A stretch of 64,000 nt of DNA from CAZHVS01 sp964536015 (GTDB lineage Bacteria > Bacteroidota > Ignavibacteria > Ignavibacteriales > Ignavibacteriaceae), in NCBI GenBank assembly GCA_964536015.1, contig CAZHVS010000006.1:136290-200289 (forward strand). The letters are read 5' to 3'. Positions 55,904 through 64,000 of the stretch are shown here, in pieces (position 1 is the stretch's first letter; the number at the start of each line of letters is the position of its first letter). Under the pieces are notes generated by a model, which saw only the letters and a program-made list of their open reading frames with translations, searched no databases and had not been told where the DNA came from. The translations under genes were made by a program, and so were the position numbers.

Positions 55904-58900
55904 ATGAATAAAAAATTCAAACTTTCTATTCTCTCCTCTCCGCTTTTTGTTTTACTTTTCATTGTTATAGCATTCACTACAACTAACGCACAACTAACCG
56001 GTATTAAGACAATTCCGGGAACTTATGCTACATTAGCTGCTGCTATAACTGATTTAAACACAAACGGAGTTGGATCCGGCGGTGTTACTTTTAATATTGC
56101 CGCTGGATATACAGAAACATTTGCTTTGCCAACAGATGGTTTAATAACCGCTACAGGCACATTTGCTAATCCGATAATTTTTCAGAAGTTTGGTGCTGGA
56201 AACAACCCTATAATTACTGCGGGGGTTGGTGCTGGTACCACGGATGGTATAATAATAATTGCAGGTGGTGATTACATAACCTTTGATGGCATTAATGTTT
56301 CTGAAAATTCAGCTAATACTACCACTACTACACAAATGGAGTGGGGTTATGCTTTAGTCAAAAAGAATGCTACTTCACCTTTTGATGGATGTCAGTTTGT
56401 TACAATTAAAAATTGTAATGTTACACTTAACAACTCTAATACTGCTTCAGAAGGTGTTCATGTAAGCAATCACATTGCAACTTCAACAACTTCTTTAACA
56501 ATTACTGCTACAACTGATGCACATAACAATATTTTAATTTCAAACTGTGGTATCTCCAGTGCATTTGTTGGAATTTTGTTTAATGGTTATGCTGCTTCTT
56601 CCCCGTACGATTTATATGACCAGAACAATTCAGTAATAAATTGTACAATAAGTAATTTTGGTTTATCCTCAAGCACAACAACTACTTATGGAATAAGAGG
56701 GGTTGCGCAAAACAATTTTGTTACAAATGGAAACAATATTAACAACACTGCAAATGGCGGCTCAGCTCATGGAGGTGTTATCTACGGTATTAGTGTTGCA
56801 ACAGGAACCACATCTAATTTTACTGCAAGATTAAATACTATTAATCTTAGTAAAGGCAGCACTTCTTCAGCAACATACGGCATTTCAAATGCATTTACCG
56901 GTAATGTTATTTTGAGTAATAACATTTTACAAAATTTTATTTCCGGTGGAAGTAGCGGAGCGGTTTACTTCATTTATAATGCTTCAGTTACAAATTCCAC
57001 TGCAATTGATTCAAACACAATTGGAAATAGTACATCGTTAAATACTACTGGTTCAATTTATGGTATCTATAATAGTTCCAGTACAAACACTGTAAATGTT
57101 AGAAACAATAGTGTGAAAAACTTAACCCGTATTACCGGAACGACCGGTGCATTTTACGGTTATTATAATCTTGGTAGTCCAACTGGTGGAACTGAAACAA
57201 TTGCGAATAACGTGGTTGCCAACATTAATAATACAATTAGCTCTGGAGTAATTTATGGAATGTATTCCGGAACTGCAGCCGCACAGGCTAAAAATATCAA
57301 TAATAATACTGTGGATTCATTGTTTAATGGTACCGGTACTATTTATGGTTTATATATGACGTATTCAAATCCTAATAATGTTTATCAGAATACTGTGTAT
57401 GCTTTAGCTGGCGGAGGAACTATATATGGAATTAATTTCGCAAATTCATCAACCACGGTTGGCAATTGTTATCAAAATTTAATCTATAACTTATCTTCTA
57501 CTGGTGCTTCTTCTGCTGTATATGGATTATACGTTGGTGGTGGCACAACAATAACAGTATATAGAAACCGCATCTATGATGTTAGTGAAAGTGCTGCCGG
57601 TGGTTTAGTCCATGGTCTTTATGTCTCCAGCGGAACCACTGTAAATCTACACAACAATTTTGTATCTGATTTGAAAGCTCCTTCTGCAACTGGTTTAGTA
57701 GCTGTTAACGGAATATATATAGCTGGTGGAACTACAGTTGGTGTTTATTATAATACGGTTTATCTTAATGCCACAAGTTCTTCAACAACAACTTTTGGAA
57801 CATCAGGTATTTACAAATCTTCAACAACAACCGGAGATTACAGAAATAATGTTGTTATAAATACTTCCACTCCAGGTACAACTGGAGGTTTAACGGTTGC
57901 AAATAGATGGTCAGGAACATATAACGCTATATATTATGCTTCAACATCAGACAGAAATTGCTTCTTTGCGGGAACTCCCGGAACAAGTAATTTAATTTTC
58001 TATGATGGAACAAATTCATTACAGACAATTGCCGAATATAAGACGTTGGTTTCAGGTAGAGATGCTGGTTCTTTCAGTGAAAATCCACCTTTCGTCAATG
58101 TTGCTACAACTCCATATGATTTACATATGAAAACAAATGTTGCAACACAATGCGAAAGCGGCGGAACACCAATAACAACACCTATTGCAATTTCAGTTGA
58201 TTATGATGGTGAAACAAGAAATACTATTAACCCCGATGTTGGTGCAGATGAATTTTTTGGTCAGGGCATAGATTTAACTCCTCCATCAATTGTTTATACT
58301 CCTTTGGGAAATACGAGTAGCACCACTATAAGGACTTTATATGCAACAATCACAGATTACAGTGGTGTTCCTATAACAAGTCCGGGCGCGCCCAATCTAT
58401 ATTGGAGAAAAACAGGACAAACGACTTATACGGCTGTAACGCCAATTGCTTTTGGAAATAATACATTTACATTTATGTTTGGTGCAGGTGTTGCAACCGG
58501 CGACACAGTTTATTATTACATAGTCGCACAGGATAGTGTATCCCCTATTCCTAACGTTGGGTCATTCCCTTCAGGAGCAAGCGGATTTACATATAATCCT
58601 CCGGCAGCTACTAATCCTCCACCTACCCCAAGTAGTTATATGATCGTTCAAGCTCCTCTCTCCGGCAACATTACTGTTGGAATATCAGCATTCAATTCAA
58701 TTACCGGCCGAAATATTACTTTTACTAAATCAGTAAATAAAGTAATGAAAGAAGTAGTAAGTGAAGCTCCTGTTCTGAATAAGACAGATAAGAAAGGAGA
58801 TGCAACAGAAACTTCAATCTATGCATCTGGAAAAACTCAAATGGTTGAAGTTGAAGAAATAAGCTGGATTCCAATGGAAAATGGACAAGTTTATGAAGGA

Positions 58901-61900
58901 CCTCTTTATGTTAAAAAATCAGAGAATCCTGAACTTAACTTCCCTGATAATGTACTTGCTGTATATGCTACAATTACTGCAGCTGTTGCTGATCTTAATC
59001 TTCGAGGAGTAAGTGCAGCTACAAATTTCTTATTGATTGATACGATATACGCTAATGAAACCTTACCAATTGTTATAAATGTAACAAGTGATAGTAAGCC
59101 AACAGCGACAAATTTGGTAACAATAAAACCAAATACTGGAGTTAATACTGTAATATCATTGCCTGGCTCAAATACACAAGTATTTAAAATTCTAACCAGT
59201 TATGTAACTATTGATGGTTCAAATTCCGGAGGAACATCAAGAAACTTAACTATTGAGAATACAAGTGCTACATCTCCACAGGTGGTTGTAATTGGTTCAA
59301 CAGGTACAACTCCAATTGTTGGAGTAACAGTTAAAAACTGCAACCTTATCAATGGTGTAAATACAAGCAGTGCCTTAATTGTTACTGATGGAACTACCCC
59401 TGGTAATGCTGGTTATTTTAATAATATAACCATAAGAAATAATACAATACAAAAAGCTTACATTGGAGTTTATTGTAATGCTGTTGTTGCAACTGGAAAT
59501 GGAAAAGGCTTACTAATAACTGAAAATGACCTTACAACATTAGGAACAAATTCTATTAGGTATTGCGGAATTTATGTTCAGGGTGTTGATAGTGGAGCGG
59601 TTACTAAAAATACTATTGCCAACTTTGATGGTGCCACAGGAGAAGATGACAGGGGAATTTGGTTTGCAACCGGAACAGTTAATAGTACTATTGAAGCTAA
59701 TAATATCAACTCTCTTGGTTATACAGGAACAAGTGGATATGGTGCTCATGGAATAACAATTTCGTCTGGAACTACTAACTCAAATAACGTCATCAAGAAC
59801 AATATGATATCTAATATTTTCGGTGATGGTTATGGCACCAGTATTCTTGGCGATAATCCATTTGGTATCTATATATTCAGTACCCAAACCGGAGTTAAAG
59901 TATATTACAATTCAATTAACTTATATGGTAATACGCTTAACCGTACAAGTGCTTTATCTTTTGGAATTGGACTTGGAACTGGTAGTACTGCCGATATTAA
60001 AAACAACATAATTGTTAATAACCTTGGATTATTAGCTACTGTTGGAATTGGTAGTATAGGTATTTATCTGCAAACAGCTAATACACAATTAGAAGCTTGC
60101 GATTACAACAATATCTATGTGAATCCAACAGGTTCTGGAGTAAAATATATTGGTCAGATTGCAACTACAGGTTATACTGATTTAGCAACTTGGCGTACAG
60201 CTTCAGGAAAAGATGCAATGTCTATTAGTGTAAATCCTCCTTTTACCTCTAATAACGATTTACATATACCTAATTCTTCAATAACAGCAATTGAATCAGC
60301 AGGAACTCCTATAACAGGTATTACAGTTGATATAGATAATCAACCACGTAATGCAACCAGACCCGACATTGGTGCAGATGAATTTGTTGGTATAAATCCT
60401 GCATTTGCTCTATCCGGGACTTATTACATTGGTGCAGCAGGAACAGGTCCTGGTGGTAGTAACCCACAATTTGCTACTCTTAAAGCAGCATGTGATACTT
60501 TAAATACTGTTAATGTTCAGGGCAACTGTATTTTCTATATCACAAGCAACCTTACAGAACCTGTAAATGTAAGTTTAGGTTTAGATCCCGGACCTTATAC
60601 AATAACATTTAAACCTTACACTGGCACAAATGATACAATCACATTTACACAAACAACTGATAACACAGGTGTTTCTGGCGGTTGGGTATTTGGTACACCT
60701 ACTTTGTCAATTACTTCCACAACAAATTATGGACTTGTTACAACAAATAATATTATTGTTGATGGTTCAAATACAGAAGGCGGGACCACAAGAAACCTAT
60801 TTGTTCAAACTGCTGCTACATCACATACAAATACAAATCCATTCAGGATTATTGGTGATGTAAATAAATGTACTTTGAAGAATGTTATTATTAAAGCTAA
60901 TCAATCTGTAAGTTATGCCGTTAATATAACAAACAGATTCTTCTCACCATTAAACTATACTCCCGATAGTATCGTTGTTGATAATTGTGATATAACAAAT
61001 ATAGTCAGCACAACTGCACAAGGTATATGCATCTCAAACAGCAACACACCTATAGCATTTCCGAATGGAATGGTATTTAGTAATAATGATATTATGGCAA
61101 AAACCAGGGGTATTTTCCTGAATTATGCAGGTAATACAAATATATTCGGAAACAGAATAAAAATTAACCAAATAGGAACCGGATTTATGAGCTATGGAAT
61201 ATGGGGTTATGTAATTGGTGACACTTCAAACGTTACTAATATTTATAACAATCATATAAATATGCTTTCATCTGCAAATGCTACAACCGGTGATTATGGT
61301 ATTGTAGGAATTGAAGCAGGTTCAAAAGGTTATTACAATATTTATAACAATATGATCTGCGGTTTTGCTCCTACAACTACAACTGCAAACCCAAACATAA
61401 AGATGATTGGTATTCGCAGTCAGGCTGCTGCAGTAACAGCAAACCTATTTTACAATTCCATTTATTTACCAGATGTTAATTTAACACCCGGTACCGGAAC
61501 TGTCCTGTACACAGGAATGTATATCTCAAACGGAACCAACAATGTTAAAAATAATATTGTTGTAACTGATGAAGCAGATTTCCCATCATACTGTATTTAT
61601 CGCAGTGGTACGAACGGAACTCTTGTTTCTGACTATAATGACTTCTTCTATTCAAATGCTTCAAACGGATATGTAGGTTACTGGAATAACGCACCTGCTC
61701 AAACACTTGCAGATTGGAAAACTGCATCCGGTCAGGATAATAACTCAATCAGTGCCAATCCAAACTTTGTATCTTCATTCGATTTACACTTAACGAATAC
61801 TTCTTCTCCAGTTATGGGAAAAGGTATTAAGATAGATTGGATTACAAAAGACTTTGATTGGCAGACAAGAGATTCAATTCCTGAAATTGGTGCTGATGAA

Positions 61901-62494
61901 TGGCCTGGAGTCATTCCTGTTGAATTAGCTTCATTTACGGCTGCCGTTAATGATAACAACGTAACATTAAGTTGGCAAACAGCTACAGAGAAAAACAGTG
62001 CTTACTTTGAGATTGAACGTAAATCTGAGAAATCAGGCTGGACATCAATTGGAAAAGTTAATGCAACCGGTACAACCACTGACCCAGTTGTTTACAGCTT
62101 CACCGATAAAAATGTTAATCTCCCATCAGCTTCGTACAGATTGAAATTAGTTGATCTGGATGGTACTTACAGTTATTCAACTGTAGTTAATGTTGATATA
62201 AATTATCTTCCAAAAGAATTTGCTTTATATCAGAACTATCCAAATCCATTCAATCCATCGACAGTTATAAAATACGCTTTACCATTTGATAGTAAAGTTA
62301 AACTTTATATTCATAATATTACCGGAGAATTAGTTGAAACAATAATTGACCAGACAAATTCTGCTGGGAATTACCAGGTTGTGTTTAATTGCAGCCGTCA
62401 TGCTTCAGGAATTTATTTCTATACATTAGAAGCACAATCCATAGATGGAAAGAATAATTTCAAATCAACAAAGAAAATGATAATGATTAAGTAA
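55904..62494 (+). CDS. Giant T9SS-secreted beta-helix protein with triplicated module
   Basis: A 2196-residue exported protein with a signal peptide ending near TTNAQ. Three related modules lie at about 30-785, 1015-1495 and 1515-1998. Each starts with a strand like ATLAAAITDLNTNGV, continues with Asn/Gly/Ser/Thr-rich short strands typical of right-handed parallel beta-helices, and ends with the same signature (VGADEFFG, IGADEFVG, IGADEWPG). An Ig-like stretch (about 790-910) and a charged Lys/Glu linker (about 945-1010) separate the first two. The C-terminus has the beta-sandwich PVELASFTAAVNDNNVTLSW and the sorting domain ALYQNYPNPFNPSTVIKYAL to TKKMIMIK. An adhesin or polysaccharide-binding role is inferred only. 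Confidence 0.88.
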   Translation: MNKKFKLSILSSPLFVLLFIVIAFTTTNAQLTGIKTIPGTYATLAAAITDLNTNGVGSGGVTFNIAAGYTETFALPTDGLITATGTFANPIIFQKFGAGNNPIITAGVGAGTTDGIIIIAGGDYITFDGINVSENSANTTTTTQMEWGYALVKKNATSPFDGCQFVTIKNCNVTLNNSNTASEGVHVSNHIATSTTSLTITATTDAHNNILISNCGISSAFVGILFNGYAASSPYDLYDQNNSVINCTISNFGLSSSTTTTYGIRGVAQNNFVTNGNNINNTANGGSAHGGVIYGISVATGTTSNFTARLNTINLSKGSTSSATYGISNAFTGNVILSNNILQNFISGGSSGAVYFIYNASVTNSTAIDSNTIGNSTSLNTTGSIYGIYNSSSTNTVNVRNNSVKNLTRITGTTGAFYGYYNLGSPTGGTETIANNVVANINNTISSGVIYGMYSGTAAAQAKNINNNTVDSLFNGTGTIYGLYMTYSNPNNVYQNTVYALAGGGTIYGINFANSSTTVGNCYQNLIYNLSSTGASSAVYGLYVGGGTTITVYRNRIYDVSESAAGGLVHGLYVSSGTTVNLHNNFVSDLKAPSATGLVAVNGIYIAGGTTVGVYYNTVYLNATSSSTTTFGTSGIYKSSTTTGDYRNNVVINTSTPGTTGGLTVANRWSGTYNAIYYASTSDRNCFFAGTPGTSNLIFYDGTNSLQTIAEYKTLVSGRDAGSFSENPPFVNVATTPYDLHMKTNVATQCESGGTPITTPIAISVDYDGETRNTINPDVGADEFFGQGIDLTPPSIVYTPLGNTSSTTIRTLYATITDYSGVPITSPGAPNLYWRKTGQTTYTAVTPIAFGNNTFTFMFGAGVATGDTVYYYIVAQDSVSPIPNVGSFPSGASGFTYNPPAATNPPPTPSSYMIVQAPLSGNITVGISAFNSITGRNITFTKSVNKVMKEVVSEAPVLNKTDKKGDATETSIYASGKTQMVEVEEISWIPMENGQVYEGPLYVKKSENPELNFPDNVLAVYATITAAVADLNLRGVSAATNFLLIDTIYANETLPIVINVTSDSKPTATNLVTIKPNTGVNTVISLPGSNTQVFKILTSYVTIDGSNSGGTSRNLTIENTSATSPQVVVIGSTGTTPIVGVTVKNCNLINGVNTSSALIVTDGTTPGNAGYFNNITIRNNTIQKAYIGVYCNAVVATGNGKGLLITENDLTTLGTNSIRYCGIYVQGVDSGAVTKNTIANFDGATGEDDRGIWFATGTVNSTIEANNINSLGYTGTSGYGAHGITISSGTTNSNNVIKNNMISNIFGDGYGTSILGDNPFGIYIFSTQTGVKVYYNSINLYGNTLNRTSALSFGIGLGTGSTADIKNNIIVNNLGLLATVGIGSIGIYLQTANTQLEACDYNNIYVNPTGSGVKYIGQIATTGYTDLATWRTASGKDAMSISVNPPFTSNNDLHIPNSSITAIESAGTPITGITVDIDNQPRNATRPDIGADEFVGINPAFALSGTYYIGAAGTGPGGSNPQFATLKAACDTLNTVNVQGNCIFYITSNLTEPVNVSLGLDPGPYTITFKPYTGTNDTITFTQTTDNTGVSGGWVFGTPTLSITSTTNYGLVTTNNIIVDGSNTEGGTTRNLFVQTAATSHTNTNPFRIIGDVNKCTLKNVIIKANQSVSYAVNITNRFFSPLNYTPDSIVVDNCDITNIVSTTAQGICISNSNTPIAFPNGMVFSNNDIMAKTRGIFLNYAGNTNIFGNRIKINQIGTGFMSYGIWGYVIGDTSNVTNIYNNHINMLSSANATTGDYGIVGIEAGSKGYYNIYNNMICGFAPTTTTANPNIKMIGIRSQAAAVTANLFYNSIYLPDVNLTPGTGTVLYTGMYISNGTNNVKNNIVVTDEADFPSYCIYRSGTNGTLVSDYNDFFYSNASNGYVGYWNNAPAQTLADWKTASGQDNNSISANPNFVSSFDLHLTNTSSPVMGKGIKIDWITKDFDWQTRDSIPEIGADEWPGVIPVELASFTAAVNDNNVTLSWQTATEKNSAYFEIERKSEKSGWTSIGKVNATGTTTDPVVYSFTDKNVNLPSASYRLKLVDLDGTYSYSTVVNVDINYLPKEFALYQNYPNPFNPSTVIKYALPFDSKVKLYIHNITGELVETIIDQTNSAGNYQVVFNCSRHASGIYFYTLEAQSIDGKNNFKSTKKMIMIK

Positions 62495-62515
62495 TTTTGA
62501 TCATATCAAGACAAA

Positions 62516-62542
62516 AACCCCGTCTTACTGGCGGGGTTTTTT
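62516..62542 (+). terminator. Rho-independent terminator
   Basis: AACCCCG (62516-62522) pairs with CGGGGTT (62532-62538), followed by T to 62542. Same stem as at 55753. Confidence 0.93.
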
Positions 62543-62687
62543 ATTCCATAGTCAATGTTCTTTTCATTGACACATAATCACAACCATGTTTTCAATTTCG
62601 ATACTTAATTTTTGTTTTTAAAAAAATTATTGTATGTTTCATATGGTTATTCTAACGATAAAAAATTAATTATAAAAAGGATATCTT

Positions 62688-64000
62688 ATGAAAAAAAGAA
62701 TTTTACTTTTCTTAATTGTAACATCAATTATCTCATTTGGACAGGTATTACAGGTGCAGAATCCAGTACCTGCTCCAGGTTATGTAAGTCCAGTCTGGGC
62801 AAATGATAATGTAATACTCAACAATGAGCCTACCGGAACATTCTCTGGTGTACAAAAATCTGATGGAAAGATTTATGTAGCAGTCCACGATACTCTTTTT
62901 ACTTCAAATCTTGGTCTTATAATACTTTTTTCCACCAATAATGGAACCACTTGGAGTTCTGCACCAGGTATAAATTATAGAGGCAAAATAGATAATGTAA
63001 AATTACTTAGAACAAACCTCGATTCTGTTTATTGCTATTTTCAAATTGATTACCACGTTTACTGCTGGAATATTGCAACATCAATAATAAATGAAATTAT
63101 GATAGGAGGTTACAGGGGTTTTGATGTTGTAACATCTTCAAGTGCAAGTATGTACGTCTTTTTAGATTCGCTCGCTAATAATTCAGTTGTCAGATACAGT
63201 TCAATTAATGGTGGTTATAATTGGTACAATAGGGGCAGTATTACATCTGCAGGAGCAAATCCAAAAGTTTCAATGTCAGGAACTGGAGATACTTTATTAT
63301 TAAATTATTACGGACCTATTCAAGTAGATACTTCTACATCAGTAATTCGTGTTGCCAGATATCGCGAAACTGCCATTGGAACATTAACCTCAGCAACATT
63401 TTTAGATATTGCCACAGAAACAGATCAAAAGCTGGAGTATGTTGCAGCAACAAACAATAGTGAAATGTGGTTTTTTTATACTGTTGGTCCTGTCGGCTCA
63501 AGAGATATAAAAGCTAGAAAGAGCACTAACCTTGGTGTGTCGTGGGAAGCCGCTACATTTATTGCTAACAATCCAAATCTTGATGAGTATGGAATAGATA
63601 TTAAGTATCATGCTTTCAATGGTTATGGTTTTGATCTCATTTACCAAGCAGATTCAAGTCAAACTGGTCCCCCAACAAACGCATCTGATAAACTGCTTTA
63701 TTCAATTGCAAATTTTGGTTCAGCTTCATTTACAGGATTAACTCAAATAAGTGATTATCCACCCGAGACATATAATGGCAGATACTCAAACGCATTAGTT
63801 CCATTACCAGTAACTAATGATGTTGGCGTTTTGTATGTTGGAGTAAATGGTGCAAATAAAAAATTATACTGGGATCGTTTGACTGCTGTTGTTCCTGTTG
63901 AATTAACTTCTTTCTCTGCAAACAAGATTGATAACAAAGTAGTTATTAATTGGTCAACTGCAACAGAAAAGAACAATAAAGGTTTTTATGTTGAGAGAAA
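62688..64000 (+). CDS. Secreted BNR-like protein, 3' truncated by window end
   Basis: An open frame of 437 codons running off the right edge. ATG at 62688 has AAAAGG seven bases upstream. The signal peptide is MKKRILLFLIVTSIISFGQ. The body has strand-turn patterns like a BNR/sialidase-type propeller (STNNGTTW, SINGGYNW, STNLGVSW). The last visible residues, VVPVELTSFSANKIDNKVVI then NWSTATEKNNKGFYVER, match the beta-sandwich that precedes the sorting domain in the two genes upstream, so a type IX C-terminal signal should lie just outside the window. Third secreted protein in a row. Confidence 0.85.
   Translation, partial: MKKRILLFLIVTSIISFGQVLQVQNPVPAPGYVSPVWANDNVILNNEPTGTFSGVQKSDGKIYVAVHDTLFTSNLGLIILFSTNNGTTWSSAPGINYRGKIDNVKLLRTNLDSVYCYFQIDYHVYCWNIATSIINEIMIGGYRGFDVVTSSSASMYVFLDSLANNSVVRYSSINGGYNWYNRGSITSAGANPKVSMSGTGDTLLLNYYGPIQVDTSTSVIRVARYRETAIGTLTSATFLDIATETDQKLEYVAATNNSEMWFFYTVGPVGSRDIKARKSTNLGVSWEAATFIANNPNLDEYGIDIKYHAFNGYGFDLIYQADSSQTGPPTNASDKLLYSIANFGSASFTGLTQISDYPPETYNGRYSNALVPLPVTNDVGVLYVGVNGANKKLYWDRLTAVVPVELTSFSANKIDNKVVINWSTATEKNNKGFYVER

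Noticed and set aside
62612..62806. Short plus-strand frame before the last secreted gene
   Set aside because: Overlaps in another frame the well-supported gene starting at 62688, which has a signal peptide and Shine-Dalgarno.

Overview
The window is an AT-rich bacterial chromosome segment, most likely from the Ignavibacteria (Ignavibacteriota/Chlorobi side of the Bacteroidota superphylum). The evidence is large secreted proteins whose C-termini carry the NYPNPFNPST-type sorting domain of type IX secretion, a bacillithiol BshA, DUF5723-type and Lpt outer-envelope proteins, frequent TTG starts and dense operons. It is a draft scaffold: a run of exactly 100 N (38579-38678) interrupts a tandem repeat, and genes are cut at both window ends (an LptF/G permease at the left, a secreted protein at the right).

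Layout. 1-2.8 kb: end of an LPS-export permease, a cassette-like segment (tiny TTG-started ORF, attC-like inverted structure, small lipoprotein) and an acyl-ACP thioesterase. 2.8-12.6 kb, minus strand: DUF5723 outer-membrane protein and large lipoprotein; DUF3467 and TPR lipoprotein; HAD phosphatase, GH13 amylase, RmlD-like reductase and PfkB kinase. 12.7-15.6 kb, plus: bshA, a NOP2/RsmF-type rRNA methyltransferase and an ArsC-like protein. 15.8-17.8 kb, minus: glutamine synthetase and an Lrp regulator, with a palindrome between them. 17.9-20.0 kb: two overlapping GT9 (heptosyltransferase-like) genes. 20.2-27.0 kb, minus: sugar-nucleotide and glycogen genes (ugd, glgP, rfbC, rfbA, galE) and ferritin. 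27.2-30.9 kb: a YCF48/BNR-repeat secreted protein ending in a dockerin-like module. 31-38.4 kb, plus: enolase, an EamA transporter, a receiver-plus-PEP-synthase-like 1000-residue protein, a zinc ribbon, glutamate dehydrogenase and a membrane protein. 38.4-38.7 kb: repeat array with the gap. 38.8-44.6 kb: alpha/beta hydrolase, a fused RsbW-like kinase/STAS protein, an L,D-transpeptidase, an M28 peptidase and a Yip1 protein. 44.6-48.3 kb: xanthine dehydrogenase xdhA-xdhB. 48.3-48.9 kb: non-coding region with a degenerate 21-bp tandem repeat. 48.9-52.4 kb: ABC exporter and POT-like MFS transporter. 52.7-64 kb: three consecutive large secreted proteins.

Functional reading. Much of the window serves the cell envelope: LPS transport, surface-sugar precursors (dTDP-rhamnose branch, UDP-glucuronate, UDP-galactose), GT9 transferases, peptidoglycan cross-linking and secreted adhesin-like proteins. 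A second theme is nitrogen and carbon handling (GlnA, Lrp, Gdh, glycogen phosphorylase, GH13, enolase, Xdh). No rRNA, tRNA, insertion sequence, prophage or CRISPR was seen.

The items most worth a second look are the receiver-receiver-PPDK_N protein with its zinc-ribbon partner, the single-chain fusion of two normally antagonistic partner-switch proteins with an internal ribosome-binding site, the 21-bp repeat upstream of xdhA, the 42-bp hairpin repeat at the assembly gap, and the attC-like element near the left end.
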